64,000 nt of DNA from assembly GCA_014706295.1 (NCBI GenBank), contig JACSVZ010000022.1, positions 7,582,830 to 7,646,829 of the forward strand, in the 5' to 3' direction. The DNA comes from Lycocorax pyrrhopterus obiensis (taxonomy: Eukaryota > Chordata > Aves > Passeriformes > Paradisaeidae). Within the stretch, counting starts at the first letter, position 1. Every line of letters starts with the position of its first letter. Shown one piece after another: positions 22,894 through 34,945 of the stretch. Under the pieces are notes generated by a model, which saw nothing but the letters and a program-made list of their open reading frames with translations, made no database searches and was not told where the DNA came from. The translations under genes were made by a program, and so were the position numbers.

Positions 22894-25255
22894 AGGGAGA
22901 GACCCAAATCTCTGCAGTCACAGGCAGACCTCGATACCAAAAGCACCCGAAAGTGATTAAGGAACAGCCTAGCACTATCCTTGCATTGCTAACTCAGTCA
23001 GTAATGCCATTAACACAAATCCCACACACCACCAGCTAACAATAACAGTTCATGTTATTGAACTCCATCATGAAGATAAAAGGGTTCTTTTGGAGGTGGG
23101 CTGCCTGACCTAATAAGCCATTATCCTACATCCCACAAACAGCAGCTCTCAGGTGAGCATCTCTCAGCACCCAGCACTCATTGCAGTCATCCAATCCTGC
23201 CCCAATGGGGCACCCCCAGGAGCAGCTCCGGCATCCCAGCCGGTCCTACTGCCAGGAGCAGCAGAGCTGCAGGTATCCTGTAGGAATTTTTCTGTCAGGG
23301 TCACTCTGTGTCCTGGGCTGGATGGAGAAGGAAGGTGCTAGGAAAGCTGTTTGGAAGGCAAGTCCAGTTTCCAACCTCTGTACATTACTGGATGTAACAA
23401 ATTAACCAGAGTAGACAACCATGCTCCATACTTCATTATGTTCACTGAGCTCACCTCCTGAGCTGTACTGGAAAGAAAAGGCTTTTTTCATTATTTTAAT
23501 AAAGCATTTTGCTGTTGCTCAAGGACTTTGGTTTATTACATGATTGCTGCTTCAGTGAAATCTACCCAGTTCTCTGAGAAAGGCCAGCTTTTGTGAATAC
23601 TCAGGAATTCTGGAAGAAATTACTGAACGAGGACTTTTCAACATTTTCATAAAGAAAGCTGTGTTTCTCATTTGAAAGTGACTTTATAATTTGAAATTGG
23701 AATGGTTTTTCTTTAGATAGGAAATAGTCCAATTATGAAATAGCAGTATTCTAAATCTTTAGATATCTCTATTGACCTGATATCATTATGGTATGTATAA
23801 TTTAAATTTATTATGGCAAAAGGAAAAGGTTTGAGATAATTCCCTTTAAAACAAAAATCTGTTGAGATAAGTGATTCAGAAATTTCAAGAAGTCTTGAAT
23901 GTAAGAAAAACTTTTCCCTCCTCTCTCAAGTACCATTTGCTTGGATGCCATTTAATATCGGTTTTACATTTGGCTGTATTTCCTCTGTTTTAAAGATTTT
24001 TAGTTTGCATTTAAAAAAAAAGGTTGGGAATCCATGTGGTGGCCACTGAGGACTTGCACTACTGGCAAACATTGCTAAAAGCTGGAGATCCAAGAAATCA
24101 AACTTAAGAAACCGACTCCTAGAGACTCAGTATCAGGAAAGTTTTCACACTAAGCTTGTTTTGACTCACATAGATTTTTGCTCTAAATTTGAGTCAGAAA
24201 CAGAACTCAGTAAACTCGAGTCCCATCAGAAGGAGCAGATAGCTTCTGACGCAGAACCCCAGTCTGCAGCTGATACCTGTGGCTGTGTGCACTATATCAC
24301 GAGACCAAACTGCAGCTCATACCTGAACACCCTCTCCAGCACAGAGCTGCCGTGAACTTTTTTACAATAAACCCCCAATGCTCGGTTTGGAGTGTTATTT
24401 TTAAACTTGGAAACAAAATCACCCGAGTTGCATATTCACAGACATAAAAAATGAGGCATTTCATACACGCAACTTTATTTTCAGAAGTGTTTGTGCATTT
24501 GCCCACCCAATTTTGTGAGGACTTGTGCAGGGAGGGCTGTGCAGATGGCCAGATCTGCAGTGCACAGCCACTTTGGGAACACATTAACTGCCTTTGAGCG
24601 TGTGGATTAGGTGCACTTTTCATGTGCGCAATTAACCATTCCAAAATTTTGACGACAAAGGAATCATTATGTTCCTGAAAATGTTTATTGTATAAATATT
24701 GTCCTTTCTGGTTCAGCAGTGTATTATTCTCATTCCTTTTTGTACAGCCATACCGCTGTCCCTGCCCTTGCTTTCCCGGACTGGTGTAACTGGCATGTGG
24801 AATGCAACAGCTGGGTAGGTCTGCAATGATCCAAGAGCAGTAGAAGACAAGGAGAGCAGAGGGGGCTGCTGTCTTCTGCCAAGTGCAGAACTAAGCAGCT
24901 GCTTTGTATTTTCACACGAACAAAAATGCTTTGTTAACTGCCTCGCTGCCGAGGCACAGGGGTAGCAGGGTGTTGTTGCTGGCCCATGGGGTTCCTCAGT
25001 GCCCAGAGACTGTGTGATCCTCCTCCTTCTGTTCCAAGCAGCGGCTGACAGCATCTCGTACAAACCTGCCACAGATGGAATGATTGCAGGACAGTGTTCA
25101 AACAACTTAATCTTCTTTTTAATCCATTAAGGGTGCCCATATGTGCAGGAATCTCCCCTTAAAAGAACATTCTTAAGATTGCAAATGCTCAAAAGCTGGG
25201 AAATGCCAATGGAAAATACGCTCTCTGATCATCTTTACTTGGATGAAATAAAACT
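22894..25255. other. Non-coding DNA, no gene seen
   Basis: Unique sequence, AT-rich between about 23460 and 24020. An open minus-strand frame at 24713-25105 (130 codons) overlaps other open frames and shows no recognisable domain. Nothing else was identified. Confidence 0.5.
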
Positions 25256-25380
25256 TATAATACAATGGGGTGGAAGAGGCTTTAAGATGTCATCTAGTTC
25301 TCCATGACTCAAAGCAGGATTGGTTCAATCATCCAACTATTGTCAAACTTGTTCTTTGATGTCTAAAGTTCTGATTTTTT
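25256..25380 (-). repeat. Old CR1 LINE fragment, antisense
   Basis: Segments 'ggggtggaagaggctttaag', 'atgtcatctagttctccatg', 'actcaaagcaggattggttc' and 'tgtcaaacttgttctttgat' follow the layout of an older CR1 class (consensus pieces 'ggaagagacctcaagaggtcatctagtcca', 'ctcaaagcaggacca', 'ctaacctgttcttaaaaac'). Divergence is high and the right boundary is approximate. Confidence 0.6.
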
Positions 25381-26618
25381 TCAAAAGAACTGTGGCTTTT
25401 TGGGATCCTAGAGAGGTTGCGCTAAACCTGTCCAGAACTGAAGCTTTGCATCTTTTTATGAAGATGGTGAGGTGATTGAGGAAACTACTGTTAATTAAAA
25501 GAAAAGTGAGACTCCTCTGTTTTGAATAAGAGTATCAGAAGTGAGACTGAGAAGAGACCATTTTACTCTTCAAAGAGGATACTGCCTGGAGAAACTGAGA
25601 TAAGAGTTACGAGGGTAAAAGTTGAGCCCTGTGTAGTATATTTACATCCATTGTTGCTCCTACCTTACTGGTGCATGGGTGCTGTGGTGAGGGTAATTAG
25701 GAAGAGGCTAATCAAGAGTCTTAAGGTGTTGTGTCTGATGTGTGCTCATGTACAAATGAAAGAGATGGTGCAGGGGAGGTGCAGTTGCAATCTCAAAAAG
25801 GGATTCTGGAGGAAGTGGAAAAGATGCACAGCAAATATTCCTGCTCCAGGCTCCATCTACAAAAGGAACAAAGGTCATGAGACTGTGAAGTGCCAGAATC
25901 CAGCCCAGGGGAAAGGTGCTGGAAGGTGCAGCACGTGTGGCCTGCAGGTGTGGAAGGAGCACTGAACTACTGGCATCTCTCCTCCTTAGCAGCTGGGAAA
26001 GCTGGGACAAGAGTCCCTGATGGGGCACAGCACTGGAGCCTTGAGTAGCGTGGAGCACAAGGCTGTGGTCGCTGGACTCATGAAATTCAGTAGGGAATTA
26101 AATGAGTCTAATTGGACTGTGAACACGGTGTGTGTAACTTTGGGTGTCTGTGAGGTGGGGTGCTGAAAACAAGCTCTACAAAGCCAGAAGATTGCAGATG
26201 GGAAGGAAACATTTGCTTAAAATATGATGTGAGGAAATGGGACAGCCTTCACCCCCATGGGCATGTGGCAGGGGATCATGAAACACCAGGTTTCAAGCTG
26301 AGTATTTGCATTTATCTCCCAAACGCTGCCATGTGCACTCTGATGTGCGGGGCAAGACCTGCTGAATTCTAGACAAAGACAAGGCAATTAAAGAGTGATC
26401 CAGCTGCAATGCTAAATGCCTGTGCTTTGTCTTCTGTTTATTCATAGCCTTCTGCTTAAAGTCATCTTGGAGTTTAACTTGCTAAACAAACCTTTCTTAT
26501 TCATAAGTCTTCCTGTCTTGAAGGATGGAGAGGGAGTGAAGCAAGGTGAGGCTGACAAACAGGGTGAAATGTTTTGGTGAAAACAGTGACTCTTTTTATA
26601 GAAATAGCAGCTTTTTGA

Positions 26619-26653
26619 GGAATATGGACCCAGGAATATAGACCCAGGAATAT
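26619..26653. repeat. Short tandem duplication, 14-bp unit
   Basis: Two near-identical 14-bp units, ggaatatggaccca and ggaatatagaccca, are followed by a half unit ggaatat. They differ at a single base, so the duplication is recent or length-unstable. Confidence 0.85.
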
Positions 26654-27134
26654 TTTTAGGGAAACTGGGGGATGGAGAACAATTACAGCCAAGTCTGGGA
26701 AAGACTATCTTCCACCAGAGTAAAGAGAGCCAATAGTAGAGAAGTTCAGAGTGGACCAAAGCCACATCCCATCAGTGCCCAGTGAGTGGGCTGCAGCCAA
26801 AAGCATTACCAAGAGCAGCTGGGAGGACAAAGCCATGGGACCCCAGGGTCCTCTCCTTGATTAACCTGTAAAGGAATGAATAAAGCTGTGAGCTGCAAGA
26901 AGGGGGAAGTAGCTCTCCCAGAGGAGGCATCAGGTGCTCTCCAGGACCAGCCTCTGCCATGGAGCTCATTTTGTGCAGGTCTAAGAGGTTTGCAATGCTC
27001 TGTGTCACTGGGGTGCTGGGCCCTCACCTGCCTGGGGGTGTTGGAGCAGGGCCTGGAGCTAAGAAGTGCCAGTAACTTCAGCTCTGAAAACAACGTGTCT
27101 CCCTTATCTCACCTTGGACACATCAAACTCCCAA

Positions 27135-27204
27135 TGACTTATCCCAGTCTTCATCCTCTAGGACCTCAGTGACTTGTCCTAGTTTTCCTCCTTCAGGACC
27201 TCAT
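27135..27204. repeat. Two-copy tandem duplication, 35-bp unit
   Basis: Units 27135-27169 and 27170-27204 both begin with tgactt and end in aggacctca plus one base. By eye they agree at 28 of 35 positions. The copies are exactly adjacent, so this is a diverged two-unit minisatellite. Confidence 0.8.
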
Positions 27205-30200
27205 CTTTTCCCATCCTCATCAGGCTGCTCTGAGGAAACATCCGTGAGTATTTGAGAAGCATTTGGATGCTGTCCTGATGAGCCTATTGAAAAGCCCATG
27301 AGGAAATGAATAATTCTGTCCTTGATGAAGGGTTTGTGAGATGTGCCATATATAGTGCATGAGGCCTTGTGTTTAAGCAGGGGAAACATAGAATATGGAG
27401 GAGCTGCTCTTTCAGAGAGCAGCATTTGACCTTTATCCCCAAAACACTGAGAGGGCTTTGGAGAACACCAGTGGGTGACCAGCTGTGCTGCAGCACACGT
27501 GCCCCAGCGACTCAGGGTGCTGCTGTGGCTTCAGAAAAATGTTTTTCTGAGTTTTCAGAAGAATGGCAAAGTATGTGTTTAGCTTTGCATATAAAGGGAA
27601 GCTTCTCTGAGGATTTCACTGCCATTTACTTCAGATTAAGCACAAGCTGATCATCGCCAGCCTGAGGGAGTCAGCATGGGTTTGGGTGAACTTAAGCAAT
27701 TGGCTTTGAAGCTTTGGTGAATCTTCAGGTGTTTGTTGGTTAAAATTTGGCCCTTAAATAAATCATAGCTCCAAGAATCCCCCACAGAAGGGAGGACTTA
27801 CACATCCAAATCATGTCCCCAGTCAAATATAGTTTAGAGATTATATTTGCAAAACCTGATGTGTGGATGCACTGGATTTTCAGACAGATTTTTGGATATT
27901 CAGTGCAAACAAGTCTCAGTTATGTATCACTAACTTGTTTTATGACATGGCTTCAGGAAAAAGAGGGGGGAAATGATACTTGAAACACACATTTTTTAAA
28001 ACAGATTCCAGTTTTAAGGAAACCTAGATAAATTATGAGTTGATTCTCCTTCAGCCATTATTTACTAGACATTTTTAGGGAATATCTATTTATTTATTGT
28101 CCTCTGAGACCACTAGAGAGGAAGGGAAATGCAGTTAGTCCATCACTTCGGTGGATAAAGAGGGATGCAAACTCTTAATAAAGTATCGATGGCACCCCAA
28201 GGGGACAAGGAGAGATTTGCATCCCAGTGGCCCAGCTGACAGAACACATGAGTTACTGCAGCAGCAGCCAGGCCCTGTCGGAGAGAGGAGCACGATGAGA
28301 GGAGAGGGAGCAAAACATGATTTGTACTGGCATGCAGAGAACAAGCTAAGCTGTGTAAAAATGAATACACGAAATTAGAAGGATTAATGGAACAAGTTAG
28401 TGCAGGGTAGCAGGGAAAGTCCCCTGTCTAGGTACTTCTGCCAGGTTCCACCCAGACAGGTTATTTTTTTTAAAACTGCTTTCTTTTGTAAGTGAAATTT
28501 CACCTGGAGAGCACCTCACGAACAAAATTCAATTCCTCCCTCCCGGCTCCACCTGGATAAGCCCTTTGAGCTCTTATATTTTTCTTTTATTAAGAAAATC
28601 ATGGTGGTTTTCACAGAAGCCTGAGATGTTGGCTTGATATAAGGAAGGCTAATGGCATGTTAGCCATCAGAAATCACCCAGTGAGTTCGTTTGCATCAAA
28701 TGCTCCTCTTAACCTCATGTTGTAAATCACTTTTAAATAGCCCTGCCGCTTCACCCCAGGGCTGGCTGCTGTTCAGGATGGAGCAGGAGAGTTTCTGCTT
28801 GTGCTGTGAAGGCCTTTGAAATCACTTGTGATAAAGCTCCAAAGATGTGAGGATTTTACTATTTAAATCACAAAGCAGGGCCTAAATATTTTTCTACAAT
28901 AACAGTTTGCTCAGGAGCACAGTCTGTTCCTTTCAAGCCAGTCCACTCCCACCACCTCTGAAATTAAATAAAGATATGTGTGCTATATTTGCAGCATTTG
29001 CCCCATTAGGTGGTTGGGCTTTGGGGTTTTTTTAGTCCTATACCTGGTTTTGATCTTGCAAAAGGCAATTACAACACTCACAAGATGACAGTCATTTCAT
29101 GCAACAGAAGGCCAACTAATTGAGGGAAAGAGATGATATTTGGGAGTGAAAAACAAAGCTGTGACATGTAAAATTACATATAAAGTGAGCTTTTTTTTTT
29201 TCTTTTCTCCTTATAAAATCCTCAACAAGTGAACTCCAGATGTCAGCATTTAAACACTGTCAGGTATTGCTTGTATTAGTGTAGCATCTACAGACCAACA
29301 GGGAAATGTCAGGTGTTACACTACCCTGACCTGGGGGGGCCCGGTGTGCACTGAAGAGGTGGACAAGTCAGAAAAAGTGAAGAGCAAGAAGTATTGGCAC
29401 TATTTCAGCTCATCTCTTTCTCCATTTAAATATAAATTCAACAAGTTTCAGCTACCTGAGATTAATCAGAATTTAAGATGATGTAGAAGTTGCTGCCAGT
29501 TGAAAAAGATAAAAAAAAATCTTAAAAAGACAAAAACCTTGACCTGTACAGGGGCAGCAACAATCTGCTCATGTTCTGCCGAGTAGGAAGGTGGACAATA
29601 GAATAATCCTGGGCAGCTTCAGTGCCAGCTGTTGTCATTGCTCCTTGGACGATTGAAGCTCCAAGGACGGGTCTACATCTCGGTGCTGCTCCTTTTGGCA
29701 GGAGAGCCATCATTGTCCTGCAGGTCACATCTTCAGCCTTACCAGCCATAGTCGCTCCTCAATGAGTTGTTGCTGTCTCTGTGTAGCTGTAATAGTTTGG
29801 GTTACAACACTTGGAAAGGTGAAGTAGCTTCTCTGCTGGTCTGGGGAAGAGGTGGGAAGAGGCAGTTTGAAGGTGGTGCTGCTGCACTGGCTCTGACAAG
29901 GGTGTGAGGTCTTTTAATGGGTTTTTTAATATGTTTTCCATGGCTTATCATTTTTTCTTAATCTAGAAGAAAACTTAGGTTTGGAGGTCTTACTTCTCCT
30001 TGTGTCTTCAAAACAGGTTTGTACCTACTAAAGGAGATTTATTGAACAGCTTGAGGGTCTATAAGCCTAATATTCCTGGAGCTCTGTCTCAGGAGGTACT
30101 AGCATGACACCTTAGACAGATCCACTGGGAATGTTAGCTTTTTCCCTACTTAACCTGACAGGGTTTTATTCAGAAATGCAAATCCTTCCTCCCCTGCTCA

Positions 30201-31222
30201 TCACCTTTATCCGTGTTCATGTGACCTGGTGGGAGCACAGACAAGCAAGGCCCTGCTTGCGATGACCTTCCCAGAGGGGTTGTCACACCCACCTGTCACC
30301 ACTGGAAAACTGAGTGGCCAACATCCATCCCTGACTTTTGTCAGAAGAGAACTTTTGGTCTGGATGCAGAAATACTCCAGGAGTTATCCAGCATAGCAAA
30401 CGCTAACAACACAGGAGCCCTGCTGCTGAGGAGAATTAAAGCTAAGTTGGACACGGTCAGAAGGGTAATGGGAATCAGAGAGGGGAAGAAGAAAAATATG
30501 TATACTTCAAAAATAATGTTTTGTTTAGATTGTTGAATTGTGGTCAAGGGAATGAAAAAGGGGGACAGGGCTGTTGCTGGGAGTTTCCCCGCAACAGGGA
30601 ATGTGTGTGCAGGAACATCTGGTGTGCTCGGTCCTCACACTCCAGGTCTTTTACCATATCCTGCCCAGCACTGCTGAAGTAAACCAGGTGTAAGTGGTTT
30701 CAACAGAACAGCAAAAACCACATCTTACTCAGAGAAATCGTGTCTTGAACATGAAGGCTTTGTTCTCCAGGGCCAGAGCTCCTCTCTCTGCACTGGTAGT
30801 CCATGAAAGTGTTTACAGAGGCCAGGAGCCCAAAGGAATTGAATTCAGGATCTTGAAAGCTTTGGACTTTGCAAAATAAACCTTCAAAGGAGATTTAGAA
30901 ATATCAGCAACAAAATACTTTTTATTCTTATCCATGACAGCCTCCTCCATTCCTGTCCCATGTTTATTTAACAATTTAAAAAATAAATCCATTGCTTTGA
31001 GCTCAGGCAATTGATATTTTTAAGGTCTGTGGTGTTATTTTTCCATGCACACTTTCCATAATATTCTGTATTTTCTTTTTCCTTTTGTTATTTTACTTTA
31101 ACCATCATTTGCTCTTGCTGGCAATTACAGCTCTTGCTTTTTACTTGTACTGGTAATAAGATAGGCAAGGTGAGGAAATGCTGATGACAAAACCTCCTAC
31201 GCCTGAGTAGCCTCCTCTTTAC

Positions 31223-31384
31223 CTGAGTGGTCCCAATTGATGCCTCTTTTCCACGTGGGAGGTTTGGCTTAAAATAGACCTCAAAGGCCATATTTTCAAA
31301 TATCAGCACTAAGACCGTTTCTACAGTGCCTGCTCCCTGTGCTGTTAGCTCAACGTGAGCTTCACAAAGGGTGGCATCAGGAGG
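31223..31384 (-). CDS. Candidate internal exon, gene not recognised
   Basis: On the minus strand a 162-nt stretch is open in one frame (54 codons, phase 0 to 0). Upstream is a pyrimidine-rich tract containing a ttctaat branch-point-like string and ending in the acceptor ...taaacag. Downstream the boundary is ccactcag|gtaaag, a good donor. The predicted peptide begins PPDATLCEAHVEL and ends ASIGTTQ, with a hydrophobic stretch ETVLVLIF in the middle. No other frame of comparable length is open here. I do not recognise the protein, and no partner exon was identified in the window. A chance open frame with lucky splice sites, or a non-coding RNA exon, is equally possible. Confidence 0.25.
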
Positions 31385-33059
31385 CTGTTTAAGTTTCATT
31401 AGAAAATAAATAAAACCCAAATTCCTGGGATCTATTTAATTGCCCCCTAAACTGGACAAACACCAGAGCAAATCTGAACTATTTGCTCCAACTTACTCTC
31501 GTGAGTTTAGCTCATTCCTTGCTTACTGGATAGTTCAGAAATCAGACCAAATACACAGAGCAGACCTACAATTCCAGAAAAAAAACCGTGAGGCTTTTCT
31601 GCTGCATCCAAGTAGTTGGATTTGATTATTATTGTCTGATGAGACTGATTGCCAATATCACATTATGTTGTTTCTATTCCCTCCTTGTGTGGCTGAAGCA
31701 TTCCAAATGGAAGGTAGAGAGGAGGGGGAAACAAAAACCAAGAGCAATTAAAAACAAACAAAATATCCATAATGACCTTTTAAAGCATATTTTTAAAGGG
31801 AGTTGCAGCCTGATGTTTTAACTGTGTCTCCTCTCTAACAAATGATATTATTTTTTGCTATGGGCCTTTTCCCTTTTATTTTAATGAATACATAACAGGA
31901 AGGCCCCTGCATTACTTGGGTTTTCTTCCATGCCCACAAGTGTTTACAGTCAGTCCTAAACACCAGACCACTTTAAAAATGGAAACCAAGAGGAAAAAAA
32001 AGGTAAATTCAAATATCTACCTAACTTGTTCTCATGCCAGCCAGGCCACACTGGAGATGATTCCCAGCAGCCTCCCAGCTACATATAAAATGAGAATACA
32101 GCTTTAAGTCATCATATCATCCGGGCTTAACTCACTTTTCTCACTCAACAACAACTAGCTGGTGATCAAGTGTTAATAATCTAGCTCTGTGCATGAGCTA
32201 TAAAAGTTTTCAATCTGGAACAGTCCCAGCAGGAAAAACTTCTCTGATTGAGAGCATCTTCTGTAGTTGGGAGCATCTTCTGCTGCTGTTTCCAGTGCAG
32301 ATGCCAAAGCCTTTGCCATGGCTGCAGGTTTCACTGGAATACGAGGCAGCAGTGAAAGATCACATCTCACCAAATCCTTGTGTAGGATGAGGACACAAGA
32401 GGCTCCAGTGGAGAATTAGGGAACCCCATCACCCAAAGGTAATTATTTGAAGGAGATGATGTCCATTGTGTCAGCTGAGAGGGGATTAGTGCACCAGAAG
32501 ACATGGGGACACATCAAGCGACTGAGCACTGTCCCTGTAATGTGAACACACACCTGGCACACACATTCAAAGGCTGGTGGCTCCTGCAGCACCGAGCACT
32601 CCACACCTCAACTGCACCAGAGTTTGTCCCTGACAGAGGTCAGATTTCCAGGGTTCTTTCCATTTTTACTGATCTGACAGTAGGAGGAGTCTGTAGTAGG
32701 GGAAATTAGGGGGAAAAAAAAGCTCTGCATGGATTAACTTTGCTTTTCTCCGCACAGCCACATTTTCAGGACTGCAAGTCAAAACTACTGACTAGAAAAA
32801 TAAGAAAACATATTAAGAACACAGGATGGGAAAAGATGAGAAAGACACTTTACTCATCAGCGTAGTTCTTACAGCTTATACTCCCCTTGTCCACCTCCTT
32901 AAAACTAATTTTACATTGGAGCTGTGCAGGTTGGGCCCATGAGGAGGACACATCGTACACCTTGAGGCTGAACATGCAGGAGGCTCCTCACTGCAGAGCA
33001 TCCATGGGTCCTCTGCAGGGCTGAATGTATCACACAGGGCAACTGATTCTCAAACCAGT

Positions 33060-33460
33060 TCACATGCCATTGCTTGTGCAAAACACGTGTCCAGCCACCA
33101 GGCTTGAATAAATTGGCTGTAAATAGTTAATTAAATGCATTTGTACCCCACCACCTGATTTGCATGCAGAATTGTCAAAACAGCCTGCTAAGATTAGACA
33201 CAATGTACTCCCCGAACACAATTGTACCACTGAAACGGTCTGAAAATCTGGCGCATTGAGTTAAATTTTCACATTGTGCCTTCTTGTGTAATAACAATAA
33301 TCTCCTCTGCCTTGGAGTATAATCGCAATAAAGAGCTTTTTGTGATTCATTCAGTGTTTATTCACTCAGTAAACAGCCCTTTATTGCTTTTTATACTACA
33401 AAGCAAATGAGATTATTGCTTAAATTGTCCGGTAGCAACTAGCTTCTGTCCTCTGGCTTG
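33060..33460. promoter_or_regulatory. Candidate enhancer-like conserved non-coding block
   Basis: The block contains an octamer-like atttgcat, taattaaa, several cdx/hox-like tttattg and caataaa strings, an aattgtcaaaacag string with a TGTCA-like core, and little simple repeat. Such dense AT-rich binding-motif mixtures typify deeply conserved vertebrate enhancers. It has no convincing open frame. Conservation has not been tested, so the call rests on texture. Confidence 0.3.
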
Positions 33461-34239
33461 CTTATTCAGTTTGTTTTTGTGTTGTGGTTTTGGAAAAGAA
33501 AACTTGTTTAAAATTAGCTCCCCAATAAATCACAGTAACAATGAAGTGAGAGTTTCTGCAGTGTGACAGATTTGTAGCTTTTTATGTTTGTAATGATGAT
33601 GATATGTTTTCTAGCTTATTTATTCCCTTCTGCCTTTATTTTCCCAAACTCTAAAGTCTGCTGCTGAGAAGAAAACTCTAAGATGCTGGAGTTTGGGAAG
33701 GGGGAACTTGCACTCCTTGGACTGCACAGCTGCCTTTGCAGTATTCCCAGGAGGCAAAGGTGCAGAAAAGAAGACAAGAAAGTAAACAGGCAGGAGTCTG
33801 AAGCTCAGAGTCCAGAGGCATCAACACTAATTCACATCCTACCCTGTTCCTAAGAGCTTCAGTGAGTTCTTTCCCTATATAATCAGGTTGGTGATGTTAT
33901 CTGCTTTGAAAAGTGCCCCAAGACGTTTGGATGGTTAGCAACAAACATTTCTGTTACTCAGTGACTCTCCAAGCAGTTCCCAAGAGCAGCTGTTCTTAGC
34001 ACACCATCTCCCCATGAAGGTGTGTGGTGGAGCAGCCCTGCAGGCCCTCGAGGCTGGGGACTCTGCAATGTTCATCATGAAGAACGAGTCAGATGTAGCC
34101 AACATTTGTTCATTCTCTCCTTTTCTGAGTGTGCAAATGGAGCAGCCCATAATTATTCCTCATCACGAGGCCAAGTGAAGTATTCATCAAGAGAACGGGA
34201 AAGACTATTTCTCTCTTTCAGGCAGTAGCACGTAAATGG

Positions 34240-34690
34240 CATTTCTTATTTCAGTCCTGCCAGCTTTGAGACGTTAGCAAAGCATTTGCCTGATAATTAT
34301 TGATCTTCTGTATTTATAGAAAGCTGGGACCCAGTACAATTCAATATTCAGGAGATGCCAATTTTCTATGAATACCTGAGAGTGGCTTGGTCATTTTCCA
34401 TTTCTGTAATTGCTTCTGTATTGCTGGGGCATGAATTGCATTCTTTAAAATCCACCTAGGAATGGAACATGGGCGAGGAAGCTCTGCACGATTTTCTTTC
34501 TCCTCATTGAAGCCAAGCATGCTGTTTTCAATTTGGGCATTTCAAGTATTAATGTCCAACTTCACTTACTCACATCTACTGCCAGCTTCCACACTCAAAT
34601 GGATACCTTAAATTAATTGATCTAGAATTGCAAATTGGGGCTCTCAATTTGTTAAATATGCAACTGCTTCTGTATTTTCTCTAATGGACT
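34240..34690. promoter_or_regulatory. Candidate conserved non-coding block
   Basis: Repeat-free AT-rich sequence with many homeodomain-like cores (ataattatt, taaattaatt, aagtattaatg), an aattgatctagaattgcaaa string and an atttgttaaatatgcaa string. It has no open frame of note. This is inference from composition and motif density only. Confidence 0.25.
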
Positions 34691-34879
34691 CTATATTTTC
34701 TACAGGAGTCTTTGAATTTAGCTAGTCTTGACAGCTTTTGAGTGACCATATTTCTCCTCTGGGTAACAGTGTTTCCTAGATTTAGCTTTTTTCCTTCTTC
34801 TGTGCTGTTACATTCAGTTGTCTTAGTCTATAGCACCTATTTTGAGAGTAGCCTAAACAGTGACATGGTTCTTGAAAAG

Positions 34880-34945
34880 AGCAGGCCAAGTCCTAGCTCC
34901 ACTGAAGTCCCCATCAAAATCTTTGCCCATTGGCACCAGAAATGA
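34880..34945. repeat. Possible ancient palindromic repeat fragment
   Basis: The string 'caggccaagtcctagctcca' then 'ctgaagtccccatcaaaatc' and 'tttgcccattggcacc' resembles an old sauropsid repeat of the form 'ggccaagtcctgctcccattgaagtcaatggcaaa'. It is short and diverged; similarity was judged by eye. Confidence 0.4.

Larger units (their letters stand above)
25381..31222. other. Non-coding DNA with two short tandem duplications
   Basis: Mostly unique sequence. Two small tandem duplications, at 26619-26653 and 27135-27204, are listed separately. A 147-codon open frame starts at 25522 and shows no recognisable domain. The part at 28590-28960 is AT-rich and contains a short ggctaa...ttagcc inverted repeat near 28647. 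No gene was recognised. Confidence 0.5.
31385..34879. other. Gene-free DNA including candidate regulatory blocks
   Basis: No gene recognised. A short partial duplication of 'gagcatcttctg' occurs near 32249-32282. Two AT-rich blocks, 33060-33460 and 34240-34690, look like conserved non-coding DNA and are listed separately. Confidence 0.5.
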
